From: Notoacmeibacter sp. MSK16QG-6
GTDB lineage: Bacteria; Pseudomonadota; Alphaproteobacteria; Rhizobiales; Rhizobiaceae
Direction: 5' to 3'
Length of the DNA stretch: 64,000 nt
NCBI RefSeq assembly: GCF_024158145.1
Contig: NZ_JAMYXM010000006.1
Coordinates: 62,001-126,000 of the forward strand
A program made the position numbers and the translations under genes. Below the pieces are notes generated by a model. It was not told where the DNA came from. It saw only the letters and a program-made list of their open reading frames with translations, and searched no databases. Each line of letters begins with the position of its first letter. Within the stretch, counting starts at the first letter, position 1. Below are positions 36,933 through 46,677 of this stretch, piece by piece.

Positions 36933-38573
36933 TCAGGTCACGACATCAGGCTCCATTCGCCCTATCGCACGGCGATAGCCGACCAGCGCATCGACAGCCT
37001 CGATAAGCGGGTCCAGCATCTCTCCGACGTCGCGATCGAGTCCATCGGGTCCCGGTGCAAATCGCTCCAGATAAACCCTTAGGGTCGCTCCCACCGTGCC
37101 TGTCCCGGACAGGCGGAACACCGCCCTGCTGCCGTCCTCGAACCGAATGCGAATGCCCTGATGCTCCGTGACGGAGCCATCGACAGGGTCTTTATAAGCG
37201 AAGTCCGTAGCAGATCGGACCTGAAAGCCTTCCGCAGCCTTGCCGCCCAGTTGCGGCAACATCGCCGTCAATTCAGCCATGAACCGTTCGGCTACCGGCT
37301 TTTCGACTTCCTCGAAATCATGGCGGGCGTAATAGTTGCGTCCGAATTGCTGCCAGTGCTCTTCCAGAATTCCCCTAACGCTCTGCTTGCGGCTGGCGAG
37401 AATGGCGAGCCAAAGTAAGACGGCCCATAGCCCGTCTTTTTCGCGCACGTGGTCCGCTCCGGTTCCGGCGCTTTCTTCGCCGCAGATGGTGACATAACCT
37501 TCGTCAAGAAGGTTGCCGAAAAACTTCCATCCCGTCGGCGTCTCATAAATTGGCAGACCCATCGCCTCGGCCACGCGATCGGCGGCAGCGCTGGTCGGCA
37601 TCGAACGGGCGATTCCCTTCAAACCGTCAGCATAGGCTTTTGCATGCTTCGCATTGGCCGCCAATACGGCAAGACTGTCGGACGGCGTCACATAAATATG
37701 TTTGCCGATAATGAGATTGCGGTCGCCGTCGCCGTCAGATGCCGCTCCGAAGTCAGGACCGTCGCTTCTCATCATGTCATTATAGAGCGTCTTGGCATGG
37801 ACAAGATTTGGGTCCGGATGATGCCCTCCGAAATCTTCCTTCGGCGTACCGTTGCGAACCGTACCCTCTGGTGCACACAGCCGCTTCTCGAAGATCTCAT
37901 GCGCGTAAGGGCCGGTAACGGCGTGCATGGCGTCGAACGCCATGGTGAAACCAGATTCGAAAAGGTCGCGGATTTTGCCGAAGTCGAACAGTTCCTCCAT
38001 CAGCGCCGCGTAGTCCGCAACCGGGTCGACGACTTCGACGATAAGATCACCGAGATCGGTTTCACCCAGCGTTTCGAGATCGACTGAAATGTCTGGATCG
38101 ATGCGATACGCCGAAATCGCTTTCGTGCGCTCAAAGATCGCGCCTGTCACGCTTTCCGGAGCAGGACCGCCATTGGCTGTATTGAATTTAATCCCGAAAT
38201 CCTCGTTCGGACCGCCGGGATTATGGCTTGCCGACAGAATGATCCCACCGAACGCGCCGCGCTTTCGGATCAGGTTGGAAGCCGCAGGGGTCGAAAGGAT
38301 GCCGCCCTGCCCGACGACGACGTGTTCACAGTCATTTGCGGCAGCCATCGCAATAACACGGCCGATCACTTCACGATTGAAGAAGCGCCCGTCGCCGCCA
38401 AGGATCAGCGTCTTAGAGGGCTCTTTGGGCGCCACGTCGAAGATCGACTGAACGAAATTCTCGACATAGTTCTCTTGCTGGAAGTGCGGCACTTTCTTGC
38501 GCAGGCCCGACGTGCCGGGCTTCTGATCGTCGAAGGGTTTGGTCTGCCGCGTCTCGATGGTCACTCGCTTCAT
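36933..38573 (-). CDS. pgm: Phosphoglucomutase (alpha-D-glucose-specific)
   Basis: Interconverts glucose 1-phosphate and glucose 6-phosphate, feeding nucleotide sugars, glucans and lipopolysaccharide. The 546-residue protein has the phosphoserine loop ILSASHNPGGPNEDFGIKFN near 118-137, the metal loop SDGDGDRNLIIG near 285, the sugar-binding CGEESAGTGADH near 375, and the phosphate-binding RLSGTGTVGATLRVY near 500. It stands alone here, not in a glycogen operon. The 111-base upstream neighbour gap contains the PRC gene's promoter on the other side; ilvD ends about 105 bases upstream. Confidence 0.95.
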   Translation of the reverse strand: MKRVTIETRQTKPFDDQKPGTSGLRKKVPHFQQENYVENFVQSIFDVAPKEPSKTLILGGDGRFFNREVIGRVIAMAAANDCEHVVVGQGGILSTPAASNLIRKRGAFGGIILSASHNPGGPNEDFGIKFNTANGGPAPESVTGAIFERTKAISAYRIDPDISVDLETLGETDLGDLIVEVVDPVADYAALMEELFDFGKIRDLFESGFTMAFDAMHAVTGPYAHEIFEKRLCAPEGTVRNGTPKEDFGGHHPDPNLVHAKTLYNDMMRSDGPDFGAASDGDGDRNLIIGKHIYVTPSDSLAVLAANAKHAKAYADGLKGIARSMPTSAAADRVAEAMGLPIYETPTGWKFFGNLLDEGYVTICGEESAGTGADHVREKDGLWAVLLWLAILASRKQSVRGILEEHWQQFGRNYYARHDFEEVEKPVAERFMAELTAMLPQLGGKAAEGFQVRSATDFAYKDPVDGSVTEHQGIRIRFEDGSRAVFRLSGTGTVGATLRVYLERFAPGPDGLDRDVGEMLDPLIEAVDALVGYRRAIGRMEPDVVT

Positions 38574-38624
38574 CTCCAGCCGTTGATTTTCGACCCTGCA
38601 AATGAAGCACCGCAGACAAATGAA

Positions 38625-38650
38625 AAGGCCGGTCGTTGCAGACCGGTCCG
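38625..38650 (-). terminator. Weak terminator after ilvD
   Basis: On the minus strand a stem based on CCGGTC/GACCGG (6 bp, extended past one mismatch) with a 6-base loop is followed by CCTTTTC, about 30 bases past the ilvD stop and 50 before pgm. Confidence 0.45.
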
Positions 38651-38679
38651 TTCATCAGAAATTTCTTTGGAAGCCGAAC

Positions 38680-40518
38680 TTAATCTTCGACCACCCGAAC
38701 GGCTCCCTTGGAAGCACTCGTTGTCAGGGCAGCGTAAGCTTTCAACGCGGTCGTGATCTTGCGAGTCCGCTTCTCGACCGGCTTCCAGCCCTGTTCGTCC
38801 TGCTCTTCGCGGCGAGCGGCCATTTCGGCGTCATCGACAGCCAGGTGAATTGTACGGTTGGGGATATCGATCTCGATCGTATCGCCTTCCCGAACCAGAC
38901 CGATCGCGCCGCCTTCCGCCGCCTCGGGCGAGCAATGTCCAATCGAAAGACCGGATGTACCGCCCGAAAAACGCCCATCCGTTATGAGAGCGCAATCCTT
39001 CCCGAGGCCTTTCGACTTCAGATAGCTCGTCGGATAGAGCATTTCCTGCATCCCCGGTCCTCCGCGGGGGCCTTCGTAACGGATGACGACGACATCGCCC
39101 TTGACGATCTTGTTGGTCAGGATTGCTGACACAGCGCTGTCTTGGCTCTCGAACACACGCGCGCGACCTGTGAACTTCAAAATGCTTTCATCGACGCCTG
39201 CCGTTTTCACGATGCAGCCATCCTTGGCAATGTTGCCGAACAGAACGGCAAGACCGCCATCCTGGCTGAATGCGTGTTCCTTTGAGCGGATGACGCCGCC
39301 TTCTCGGTCGGCGTCGACGCTGTCGTAGCGACGGTCCTGACTGAACGCGACCTGGGTGGGAACACCGCCTGGCGCCGCACGGTAGAAATCATGGACATTT
39401 TCGGCATCCGTCCGGACAACATCCCAGCGATCGAGCGCATCGCCAATCGTTTCCGAATGGACCGTGGGGCATGATGTGTTGATTAGACCGGCATTATCGA
39501 GCTGACCGAGAATACCCATAATGCCGCCCGCGCGGTGCACGTCTTCCATATGCACGGTCTGAATCGAAGGCGCGACTTTGCAGAGAACAGGCACATTGCG
39601 AGACAATTTGTCGATATCGGCCATCGTGAAGTCGACCTTGCCTTCGTAGGCGGCCGCGAGAAGATGCAGGACTGTGTTGGTTGAACCGCCCATGGCGATG
39701 TCCAGCGTCATGGCGTTGGAGAAGGCATCGAAATCGGCAATCGAACGCGGCAGAACCCGTTCGTCATCCTGCTCGTAATAACGGCGCGCCAGATCCACGA
39801 TCAGATGACCGGCTTCAACGAAAAGCCGTTTGCGATCCGCGTGGGTCGCCAGCGTCGAGCCATTGCCAGGCAATGCAAGGCCCAACGCTTCCGTCAGGCA
39901 GTTCATGGAGTTGGCCGTAAACATCCCGGAACAGGAGCCGCATGTCGGACAGGCGCTGCGTTCGATAGCGGCGACTTCATTGTCCGAAACGGAATCGTCC
40001 GCCGCTGCGACCATTGCATCGACCAGATCGAGTTTCTGCTCCTTGCCGTCTTCCCACACAACCTTGCCAGCCTCCATCGGCCCGCCCGAAACAAAAACGA
40101 CAGGAATATTGAGGCGGAGCGCCGCCATCAGCATGCCAGGCGTGATCTTGTCGCAATTGGAAATACACACCATCGCATCGGCGCAATGGGCGTTGACCAT
40201 ATACTCCACGCTATCGGCGATGATCTCGCGGCTCGGCAGACTGTAGAGCATACCGTCATGGCCCATCGCGATGCCGTCATCGACCGCGATCGTGTTGAAT
40301 TCTTTGGCGATTCCCCCGGCGCTTTCGATTTCACGCGCTACGAGCTGACCCATATCCTTCAGATGGACATGGCCCGGTACGAACTGCGTGAAGGAATTGA
40401 CCACCGCGATAATCGGCTTGCCGAAATCGCCATCTTTCACGCCTGTTGCGCGCCATAGGCCCCGCGCGCCCGCCATGTTGCGGCCATGTGTTGTGGTGCG
40501 TGAACGATAGGTCGGCAT
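38680..40518 (-). CDS. ilvD: Dihydroxy-acid dehydratase
   Basis: Fe-S dehydratase of branched-chain amino acid and pantothenate synthesis. The 612-residue protein matches the E. coli-type long form. Cluster cysteines are visible in [13 protein letters not shown] near 122 and [18 protein letters not shown] near 195. [17 protein letters not shown] at the N-terminus and [14 protein letters not shown] near 515 are family signatures. It is monocistronic by context, with a weak terminator after it. Confidence 0.96.
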   Translation of the reverse strand: MPTYRSRTTTHGRNMAGARGLWRATGVKDGDFGKPIIAVVNSFTQFVPGHVHLKDMGQLVAREIESAGGIAKEFNTIAVDDGIAMGHDGMLYSLPSREIIADSVEYMVNAHCADAMVCISNCDKITPGMLMAALRLNIPVVFVSGGPMEAGKVVWEDGKEQKLDLVDAMVAAADDSVSDNEVAAIERSACPTCGSCSGMFTANSMNCLTEALGLALPGNGSTLATHADRKRLFVEAGHLIVDLARRYYEQDDERVLPRSIADFDAFSNAMTLDIAMGGSTNTVLHLLAAAYEGKVDFTMADIDKLSRNVPVLCKVAPSIQTVHMEDVHRAGGIMGILGQLDNAGLINTSCPTVHSETIGDALDRWDVVRTDAENVHDFYRAAPGGVPTQVAFSQDRRYDSVDADREGGVIRSKEHAFSQDGGLAVLFGNIAKDGCIVKTAGVDESILKFTGRARVFESQDSAVSAILTNKIVKGDVVVIRYEGPRGGPGMQEMLYPTSYLKSKGLGKDCALITDGRFSGGTSGLSIGHCSPEAAEGGAIGLVREGDTIEIDIPNRTIHLAVDDAEMAARREEQDEQGWKPVEKRTRKITTALKAYAALTTSASKGAVRVVED

Positions 40519-40587
40519 GGGATATCTCCCGTTTCAAAGAAATGAATGCGGGTTTTGGGGTGTCTTGACGGACAATGCAAGGAGCGG

Positions 40588-40899
40588 TCAGCGCAAGCCG
40601 CGTTTTTCCTGCCGGATCAGCCAGAGATTGCGCGAATAGATGAAGACGCCAAGCGACTGGCCGAGAATGAAGACCGGATCTTTCCGCCAGATCGAGTAAA
40701 GCAGGAGCATGACGCCGCCGCCAATGGAGAACCACCAGAAGGCAACCGGCACAACCGACTTATGAACGCGCTCGGAGGCCAGCCACTGCACCAGGAAGCG
40801 CCCGGTGAACATAAGCTGTCCGGCAAGACCCACAATGACCCACCAGAACTCGCCCCAGTTGGTGACGTTCAGAAACCTTAGAATATCGTCCGGGTTCAC
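40588..40899 (-). CDS. LAB_N (lipid-A biosynthesis N-terminal) membrane protein
   Basis: A 103-residue membrane protein made only of the LAB_N domain, found otherwise at the N-terminus of some LpxB proteins. About three helices are visible (WWVIVGLAGQLMFTGRFLVQW, FWWFSIGGGVMLLLYSIW, VFILGQSLGVFIYSRNLWLI). It is related to small multidrug-like sugar-lipid flippase subunits, so a role in moving a lipid-linked sugar is plausible (inference). Its start overlaps the GT2 stop by 4 bases, tying it to the two glycosyltransferases upstream. Confidence 0.87.
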   Translation of the reverse strand: MNPDDILRFLNVTNWGEFWWVIVGLAGQLMFTGRFLVQWLASERVHKSVVPVAFWWFSIGGGVMLLLYSIWRKDPVFILGQSLGVFIYSRNLWLIRQEKRGLR

Positions 40900-41663
40900 T
40901 GCGTTTGCTCCGACTGCTCGAAAGCGGTCAGCGTTTCGGCAGCGCTGTTGGCTGTCTTACGTCGCTTGATAAGCCAGGCCACGGCCAGCAAATCCGGAAT
41001 ACCCACGAGAGCGCGCTGAAAATTCGAATAGTTCGAACGCCCCTCGCCGCGTGAGCGATGCGCGACGTCGACATGGCCAACGGCCCACCCATCGCGCGTG
41101 AAAAGCGCCGGCAGGTAACGATGCATGTGATTAAAGAACGGCAGCGCTAGAAAGGCATCGCGGCGAAACGCTTTCAGGCCGCATCCCGTATCGCGTGTGC
41201 CGTCCTTCAGGACGCGACTGCGCAACCCATTTGCGAAACGCGAGCCGAATTTCTTCGACCAGCTATCCTGTCGGCCGACTCGCTGACCCGCGATCAGACC
41301 GAGGCGCTTATCACGATCAGGGTCGAGGAGCGGTGCAACCAGTGTGGGAATTTCGGATGGCGGGTTCTGTCCGTCTCCATCCAGCGTTGCGATGAACTGG
41401 CCCCTTGCCGCCTGGACTCCGCTGTGAACGGCCGCGCTTTGACCGGCGCTTTTCGCGTGGCGCAACACGCGGACGGATTTTCCGCCAGCGATCAGCGATC
41501 TTGCAATCTCTCCGGTATCGTCCTCCGATCCGTCATCGACTACGATCACTTCGTAGTCCGGTAAATCCGAGCACGCCTCGTCGATTTCACTGACGAGCTG
41601 GCGGACATTACCCGCTTCGTTCTTCATGGGAATGACGATGGAAAGGACGGGCACGATAATCAC
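40896..41663 (-). CDS. Family 2 glycosyltransferase (dolichyl/undecaprenyl-phosphate sugar transferase type)
   Basis: A GT-A-fold transferase of 255 residues starting at GTG 41663, overlapping the GT39 stop (GTGA). LSIVIPMKNEAGN near 7-19, VVDDGSEDDTG near 41 and the DxD-like LDGDGQNPP near 92 are GT2 hallmarks. DTGCGLKAFRRDAF near 160 is typical of DPM1/ArnC-like enzymes that put a sugar on a polyprenyl phosphate. There is no C-terminal membrane helix. It probably makes the lipid-linked donor for the GT39 enzyme encoded just upstream. Confidence 0.9.
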   Translation of the reverse strand: MIIVPVLSIVIPMKNEAGNVRQLVSEIDEACSDLPDYEVIVVDDGSEDDTGEIARSLIAGGKSVRVLRHAKSAGQSAAVHSGVQAARGQFIATLDGDGQNPPSEIPTLVAPLLDPDRDKRLGLIAGQRVGRQDSWSKKFGSRFANGLRSRVLKDGTRDTGCGLKAFRRDAFLALPFFNHMHRYLPALFTRDGWAVGHVDVAHRSRGEGRSNYSNFQRALVGIPDLLAVAWLIKRRKTANSAAETLTAFEQSEQTQ

Positions 41664-43198
41664 TCGTTCGGTCTTGGCGGTCCGTTGGGGCAAATCCAGA
41701 AGATCTGAAAATCGAGCCGTCTTTCACCGGGATCGCTGTCTTTCGTGTCAACCGCCTGCGACGGTCGATCCGCGCACGCTCTATAATCGGAACCGAATCG
41801 TTTCAACCATAGACTGATATTGGACGGTCTATTGTCGAGAACCAAAAGGAACGGTCGGCTTCCATGATCATCGAAGCGCAAGAGCCGGTAGTCGTCGACG
41901 ATCCAGTCTGGGCGACGATGTTTCAGATTGCCAGCGTTCCATTGGAATGGCGCAACGACATAGGTACCGGCTCCGGCGCCCATTGCCTCTTCCATCGTCT
42001 CAATCACAGGGCCGAACGGTGCATTGCCGCGGTCGCGCCAGTAGCGGCTTTCGAGCGGATGGCCGATGAGTACGGCGAGCGCGATGAAACTGCAGATGCC
42101 CACAAGGATACCCCGGCCCATAGGGCTGATGCGATGCCAGATGAGCAGCACCGCCGTCGGCCCGGTCAGGCAGAAGACCGGCAGAAGCCATCGGTCACGT
42201 ACATTGCCGATCCCGGCAATCAATACGCCGATGACTAGGATGAGGGAAAAACAGACGAGATAGCGAAGCAGAAATCGGCCAAGCCTCTCAGACTCTTCGC
42301 AACAACTCTCGGCGTTTCGCGGCGGAGCAGCCGTCCGCGTGCGCGTAAAGGCCCACAGCAGCAAAGCCAAAGCGCCGCTCAATGCCGCATTGGAGGCGAT
42401 CGCTTGTCCGAGTTCGAAAAGGCCGCTTATCCGGGTTGCGAAAAAACTGCTCGTATCGAGGTCGAGAGATCCAGATGCGCCGGTCGCAAGCTGCAAATTG
42501 TTCGCGATCCACTGGTAAGGAAAGGCTGCGATAGCTACCGACAGCGCAAACGCCACGAGGATACGCGCCCATGAAAGGTCGTCTCGAAAACGTGGGTCGC
42601 TCACTGCCGTGAGAACCAGAGTGACAGGCACGAAAAGGAAATTGTATTTCGACAGAAGTCCCAGCCCGCAAACGCCGCCGAACAGGAGCCATTTGCTCCA
42701 GGATCGCGGCGCATTGATCGCCAGCCAGAAAACGAACGTCGCGAGAAGTCCGAACAGGATTGCGGAATTGTTATGGGAAAAAGCTCGTTGAGCGTACCAG
42801 GCGAAATGGATGTTGAGTTCCAGACCGAGCGTCACCGCAAACGCAGTAAGCGGTCTTACGGCCTGTCGCGCGAACACGTACATGATGATGGCGCTTAGAA
42901 GTCGGACAAGATCGCGGCCAAGCGCGATCGTGAAGACCGAGATGCCGAATACGTCGAACAGGGCGTTTTGATACCAGTGATAAAGGGGCAGTTGCGGGCC
43001 GTAGCCCGGTCTGTACAGGTCCGCCACGACCGGCAATTCCGCATCGTCCCAATTTAGCGATTCGCCACCGAGTAGGGATCGAGCCGCCACCAGTGCGGCG
43101 AAATACAGGAAAAGACAGCCGATCCAGATCGCGTCTTTGCGGAAAGAAACAGCCGCACTCTCGTGCGGCTGCCCATGATGATCGCTGATGGATGACAT
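41660..43198 (-). CDS. Family 39 (ArnT/PMT-type) membrane glycosyltransferase
   Basis: A 512-residue integral membrane protein with many helices over residues 25-390 and a C-terminal periplasmic domain. The first loop contains LNWDDAELPVVADLY near 53-67, with the acidic pair expected in GT-C enzymes of the ArnT/PMT group. Such enzymes transfer a sugar from a polyprenyl-phosphate carrier to lipid A, protein or another acceptor on the periplasmic face. Coupling to GT2 and LAB_N genes supports a three-part surface-sugar system. The acceptor is unknown. It follows scoB by 11 bases, so read-through from the CoA-transferase genes is possible. Confidence 0.87.
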   Translation of the reverse strand: MSSISDHHGQPHESAAVSFRKDAIWIGCLFLYFAALVAARSLLGGESLNWDDAELPVVADLYRPGYGPQLPLYHWYQNALFDVFGISVFTIALGRDLVRLLSAIIMYVFARQAVRPLTAFAVTLGLELNIHFAWYAQRAFSHNNSAILFGLLATFVFWLAINAPRSWSKWLLFGGVCGLGLLSKYNFLFVPVTLVLTAVSDPRFRDDLSWARILVAFALSVAIAAFPYQWIANNLQLATGASGSLDLDTSSFFATRISGLFELGQAIASNAALSGALALLLWAFTRTRTAAPPRNAESCCEESERLGRFLLRYLVCFSLILVIGVLIAGIGNVRDRWLLPVFCLTGPTAVLLIWHRISPMGRGILVGICSFIALAVLIGHPLESRYWRDRGNAPFGPVIETMEEAMGAGAGTYVVAPFQWNAGNLKHRRPDWIVDDYRLLRFDDHGSRPFLLVLDNRPSNISLWLKRFGSDYRACADRPSQAVDTKDSDPGERRLDFQIFWICPNGPPRPNE

Positions 43199-43209
43199 TT
43201 AGCGCATCG

Positions 43210-43839
43210 CTAGGCGACGATCGTCGCTTTCGTCGCTTCGCGAAGCTCGTCTTCACCGACGCCATCGGCCAGTTCGACGATCTTCAACCCGCCTTCGACG
43301 ACATCCAGCACGCCCAGATTTGTGATGATCCGGTCTACAACGCCCGCGCCGGTCAGTGGCAGGGTACACTCCGTCAACACCTTGGACTCACCTTTCTTGT
43401 TCTGATGATCCATGACGACGACGACGCGGCCGACGCCGGCGACGAGATCCATCGCCCCACCCATGCCTTTCACGAGCTTGCCGGGGATCATCCAGTTGGC
43501 CAGATCGCCGTTTTCGGCAACCTCCATAGCGCCAAGAATTGCCATCGCGATCTTGCCGCCGCGGATCATGCCGAAGCTGGTGGCGCTGTCGAAATAGACG
43601 CTGTGCGGGAGTTCGGTGATTGTCTGCTTGCCTGCATTGATCAGGTCCGGATCTTCGTCTCCTTCATAGGGAAACGGCCCCATGCCCAGCATACCGTTTT
43701 CACTCTGCAAAGTGACATTGACACCGTCCGGAATGTAATTGGCCACCAGTGTCGGAATACCGATCCCCAGATTGACGTACATACCGTCTTCGAGTTCTTT
43801 GGCCGCTCGAGCAGCCATCTGGTTGCGATCCCATGCCAT
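43210..43839 (-). CDS. scoB: 3-oxoacid CoA-transferase subunit B
   Basis: Beta subunit of a family I CoA-transferase moving CoA from succinyl-CoA to a 3-oxoacid such as acetoacetate or 3-oxoadipate. The 209-residue protein contains [17 protein letters not shown] and the catalytic Glu in [12 protein letters not shown] near 45-56, then [19 protein letters not shown] near 120. It starts 3 bases after scoA. The exact substrate cannot be decided from sequence; SCOT and PcaJ are close relatives. Confidence 0.92.
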   Translation of the reverse strand: MAWDRNQMAARAAKELEDGMYVNLGIGIPTLVANYIPDGVNVTLQSENGMLGMGPFPYEGDEDPDLINAGKQTITELPHSVYFDSATSFGMIRGGKIAMAILGAMEVAENGDLANWMIPGKLVKGMGGAMDLVAGVGRVVVVMDHQNKKGESKVLTECTLPLTGAGVVDRIITNLGVLDVVEGGLKIVELADGVGEDELREATKATIVA

Positions 43840-43842
43840 TGC

Positions 43843-44550
43843 TCAGGCCTCCTCACGCTGGCGGACCGTCCGCTGTTCGATCCGCTTTTCGTGTTCACCC
43901 TGGATCAGCCGATGCACATAAATACCTGGCAGGTGGATGCAGTCGGGATCAAGTGAACCGGTGGGCACAATCTCTTCCACTTCGGCAGCGCAGATCTTAC
44001 CGCACATGGCTGCCGGCACGTTGAAGTTGCGCGCTGTCTTGCGGAAGATCAGATTGCCGGTCTCATCCGCCTTCCATGCTTTCACGATCGCAAGATCGGC
44101 GAAGATTCCGCGCTCCATGATGTACGTCTCGCCATCAAAGTCCTTGTGATCCTTGCCTTCCGCGATCATCGTGCCGACGCCCGTTTTGGTGTAGAATCCG
44201 GGAATGCCGGCGCCGCCGGCGCGCATACGCTCGGCCAGCGTACCCTGTGGATTGAATTCGACCTCCAGTTCGCCATCGAGATATTGCCGCATGAATTCGG
44301 CGTTTTCCCCGACATAGGACGACATCATTTTCTTGACCTGCTTGGTGTGCAGAAGCCGACCGATGCCAAAATCGTCAACGCCTGCATTGTTGGATGCAAA
44401 GGTCAGGTTCTTTACGCCGCTCTCGCGGATCGCCTCGATAAGCAGTTCCGGGATACCACAAAGTCCAAAACCGCCCGCTGCGATCAGCATGCCATCTTCG
44501 AGCACGCCATCGAGAGCTTCTCTGGCCGAACCGTATATCTTTTTCACCAA
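43843..44550 (-). CDS. scoA: 3-oxoacid CoA-transferase subunit A
   Basis: Alpha subunit of the same CoA-transferase. The 235-residue protein has the CoA-binding [19 protein letters not shown] near 22-40, [11 protein letters not shown] near 52, and [15 protein letters not shown] near 107. An AGGAGG-type RBS precedes the start. The 160-base upstream gap after etfB shows no certain operator; it is the likely promoter of the scoAB unit. Confidence 0.92.
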   Translation of the reverse strand: MVKKIYGSAREALDGVLEDGMLIAAGGFGLCGIPELLIEAIRESGVKNLTFASNNAGVDDFGIGRLLHTKQVKKMMSSYVGENAEFMRQYLDGELEVEFNPQGTLAERMRAGGAGIPGFYTKTGVGTMIAEGKDHKDFDGETYIMERGIFADLAIVKAWKADETGNLIFRKTARNFNVPAAMCGKICAAEVEEIVPTGSLDPDCIHLPGIYVHRLIQGEHEKRIEQRTVRQREEA

Positions 44551-44710
44551 ATCCTCCTTCGCACCCGCGAACCGAGTTCGCTACAATGCTGCCTGCTGCA
44601 TGGCAACGTCACCGTTCAATAAAGGCAAGAACGGTAGGGCGGCAAGGGTAACGCTGTTCGGCAAACCGTTATTTCTCGAACGCACAATCAAAAGATCGCA
44701 TTGTACAAAA

Positions 44711-45478
44711 TCAGACCTCCGGACGCCCCACATCTTCAGAGCGCAATTGCTGCGAACCAAATTCGCGCACGCCCAGCTTCTCAAGATGGTCGATGATCAT
44801 CCGTGCTGCATCGTCTGGATCTGGATCGAGGATGACGCCCTCACCGCTCGTAACGCCAGATCCGGCCTGCCTCATCAACTTCGGTCGAAAGCGGTGCGGA
44901 CGTTCCTCTAGATTGGACGGTGACTTGGCGACGGAAAGTCCTTCGTGTCGATCCACCGAACCACGGATGGCTTTGGCATAGGCAAAGGGTAGAGCCGCTG
45001 GGGCATTTGGGTGAACGGTAATGATGGCAGGCAGACGTAGCGTCACCTGCCGTTTCGCGCCCTTTGTCAGCGTCTGGTCGAAACGTGCCGTACCCGGATT
45101 GGCTGAAGGCGATGCCGAAACGACGTCATTCAGTAATGGCAAAGAAAGTGCGTCGGAAAGTAGATAGGGGAAAAGCCCGGTATCCTCACCGCCCTGCCCC
45201 CGGCGCCCGGCAAAAATCACGTCAGGCGGGTTTTTGAGAAGGTAGGAGGCAAGCGCGGGCACTGGATCCGCTGCTTCACCGATCACAAGAAAATCGAGAC
45301 CGTCCAGCCCATGCCCAAGCGCATCGCTCACGCCTTCAACATCGGGCCCTGCGTGAACTCCGCGGCACTGCGGATCGAGCGTCCGTGCAAGAGCGATTGC
45401 CTGCGCTTCCAGTCGCAGCAAGACCGCGCGTCCGCTGACGGGATGGCGTCCCTTCGATATCAGAACGACGGCTTTCAT
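44711..45478 (-). CDS. Electron transfer flavoprotein beta subunit of the dimethylglycine demethylation system
   Basis: A 255-residue EtfB-like protein that with the adjacent EtfA should accept electrons from DgcA/DgcB. The start at 45478 (MKAVVLISKGRHPVSG) overlaps the etfA stop (ATGA); a much longer upstream extension lies inside etfA. It keeps the AMP/adenine-binding RRGQGGEDTGLFPYLL near 99-114 and ends with a variable tail (SQQLRSEDVGRPEV). It differs from housekeeping FixA/EtfB in length and motif details, as expected for a dedicated partner. Confidence 0.85.
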   Translation of the reverse strand: MKAVVLISKGRHPVSGRAVLLRLEAQAIALARTLDPQCRGVHAGPDVEGVSDALGHGLDGLDFLVIGEAADPVPALASYLLKNPPDVIFAGRRGQGGEDTGLFPYLLSDALSLPLLNDVVSASPSANPGTARFDQTLTKGAKRQVTLRLPAIITVHPNAPAALPFAYAKAIRGSVDRHEGLSVAKSPSNLEERPHRFRPKLMRQAGSGVTSGEGVILDPDPDDAARMIIDHLEKLGVREFGSQQLRSEDVGRPEV

Positions 45479-46677
45479 CCTCGTCGCGCCTCTAACAGCC
45501 GCAGCAACGCTGGCATGACTTTCTGCGCATCCTGAACGATGGCCAGGCCTGCGCGTTCGATCATTGCGGCATGAAGGTCGGTATTGACGGCAATGACGTG
45601 CTCGCATCCGGCAATACCTTGAAGGTGTTGAGGCGCACCGGCGATACCCAACGCGAAATAGCAATCGGCAGCCAGTACGGTTCCCGATGCGCCGACTTGC
45701 GCCTCGCGGGGCATCAAGCCCGCATCACAGACAACCCGGCTCGCGCCGGGTGTGGCTCTTAGTGCCGACGCGAGATCGTAAAAGGCTTTGAAATCCGTCA
45801 CACCGTTTCCTGCCGACACGACGAAGTCGGCCTCGGCAAGAGGCATCGAAGACGGATCGCCGGGGATCAATCTGCTCGCGATGATGGCGCTTGCGATGCC
45901 TGCGTTCGGCTGTGTCTCGATACTGATCGGGCGCGCTTCGCAGGCTATGTCTGCGTAGGCTGAAACGCGATCCTCCTCGATTGTCATCAGTCGAGGCGGT
46001 CGACCTGCCTCTTCACGGGTTGCCGCATGGCTGGCGCGAACCGCCTGTCTGGCAGTTAAATGTTCGATTTGCGTGAGAATCGGCTCTTGCAACTTGACCG
46101 CCATCCGTCGCGCCAAATCGCCGCCGCGGCTAGTTTCGGCAAACAGCCAATGGCGAGCCTGAAGCTTTTCATCCAGAGCAAGCAAATCAATAACATACAA
46201 CGAAGCATCGGCTTGCGCGCCTGCGCCCGCAAAAACCACTCGGTCGGCACCGGCTTCACCGAGATCATCGGTCGAAGCGGGCACAACCGCGATCACCGCG
46301 CCGTTTCCCTCTCCCGCGTCCGCAAAAAGGCGAGCCGCGCCGATAAGCTGACGGTCGAACCGCGACAACCGTCCTTTCTCTGCATCGACAACCACAACGA
46401 CATGAAAAGCCGGCGTTTCGATGATGCGAATTTGTGGGGAATTTTGAACGGGGTTTTGCTGCGCAGGGGTCGTTTTGGGGGCAGGCGAACGAATGCCGCG
46501 ATCAATTCGCATACGCGGATAGCCGCCTATCTGCGACGCAGCGAGAGTAGCACGAGGATCGTGCCGGGGCCGTTCTGACGGCCGATTTTTCTGGCTAAGG
46601 TCGAAACGCGGCCCTGCAGGGGTAGCGGTCGAGCGACTCGCCCATTCGGCACGCGGGTTGCGACGCTGACGGTTCAC
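45475..46677 (-). CDS. Electron transfer flavoprotein alpha subunit of the dimethylglycine demethylation system
   Basis: A 400-residue EtfA-like FAD protein starting at GTG 46677 in a GTGA overlap with dgcB. The first 85 residues are an Arg/Pro/Ala-rich, probably disordered extension absent from ordinary EtfA. Then come an N-terminal domain (FHVVVVVDAEKGRLSRFD) and the C-terminal FAD domain (VVSAGNGVTDFKAFYDLA; CDAGLMPREAQVGASGTVL; GIAGAPQHLQGIAGCEHVIA; AVNTDLHAAMIERAGLAIV). Context next to DgcAB assigns it to betaine catabolism. Confidence 0.88.
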   Translation of the reverse strand: MNRQRRNPRAEWASRSTATPAGPRFDLSQKNRPSERPRHDPRATLAASQIGGYPRMRIDRGIRSPAPKTTPAQQNPVQNSPQIRIIETPAFHVVVVVDAEKGRLSRFDRQLIGAARLFADAGEGNGAVIAVVPASTDDLGEAGADRVVFAGAGAQADASLYVIDLLALDEKLQARHWLFAETSRGGDLARRMAVKLQEPILTQIEHLTARQAVRASHAATREEAGRPPRLMTIEEDRVSAYADIACEARPISIETQPNAGIASAIIASRLIPGDPSSMPLAEADFVVSAGNGVTDFKAFYDLASALRATPGASRVVCDAGLMPREAQVGASGTVLAADCYFALGIAGAPQHLQGIAGCEHVIAVNTDLHAAMIERAGLAIVQDAQKVMPALLRLLEARRG

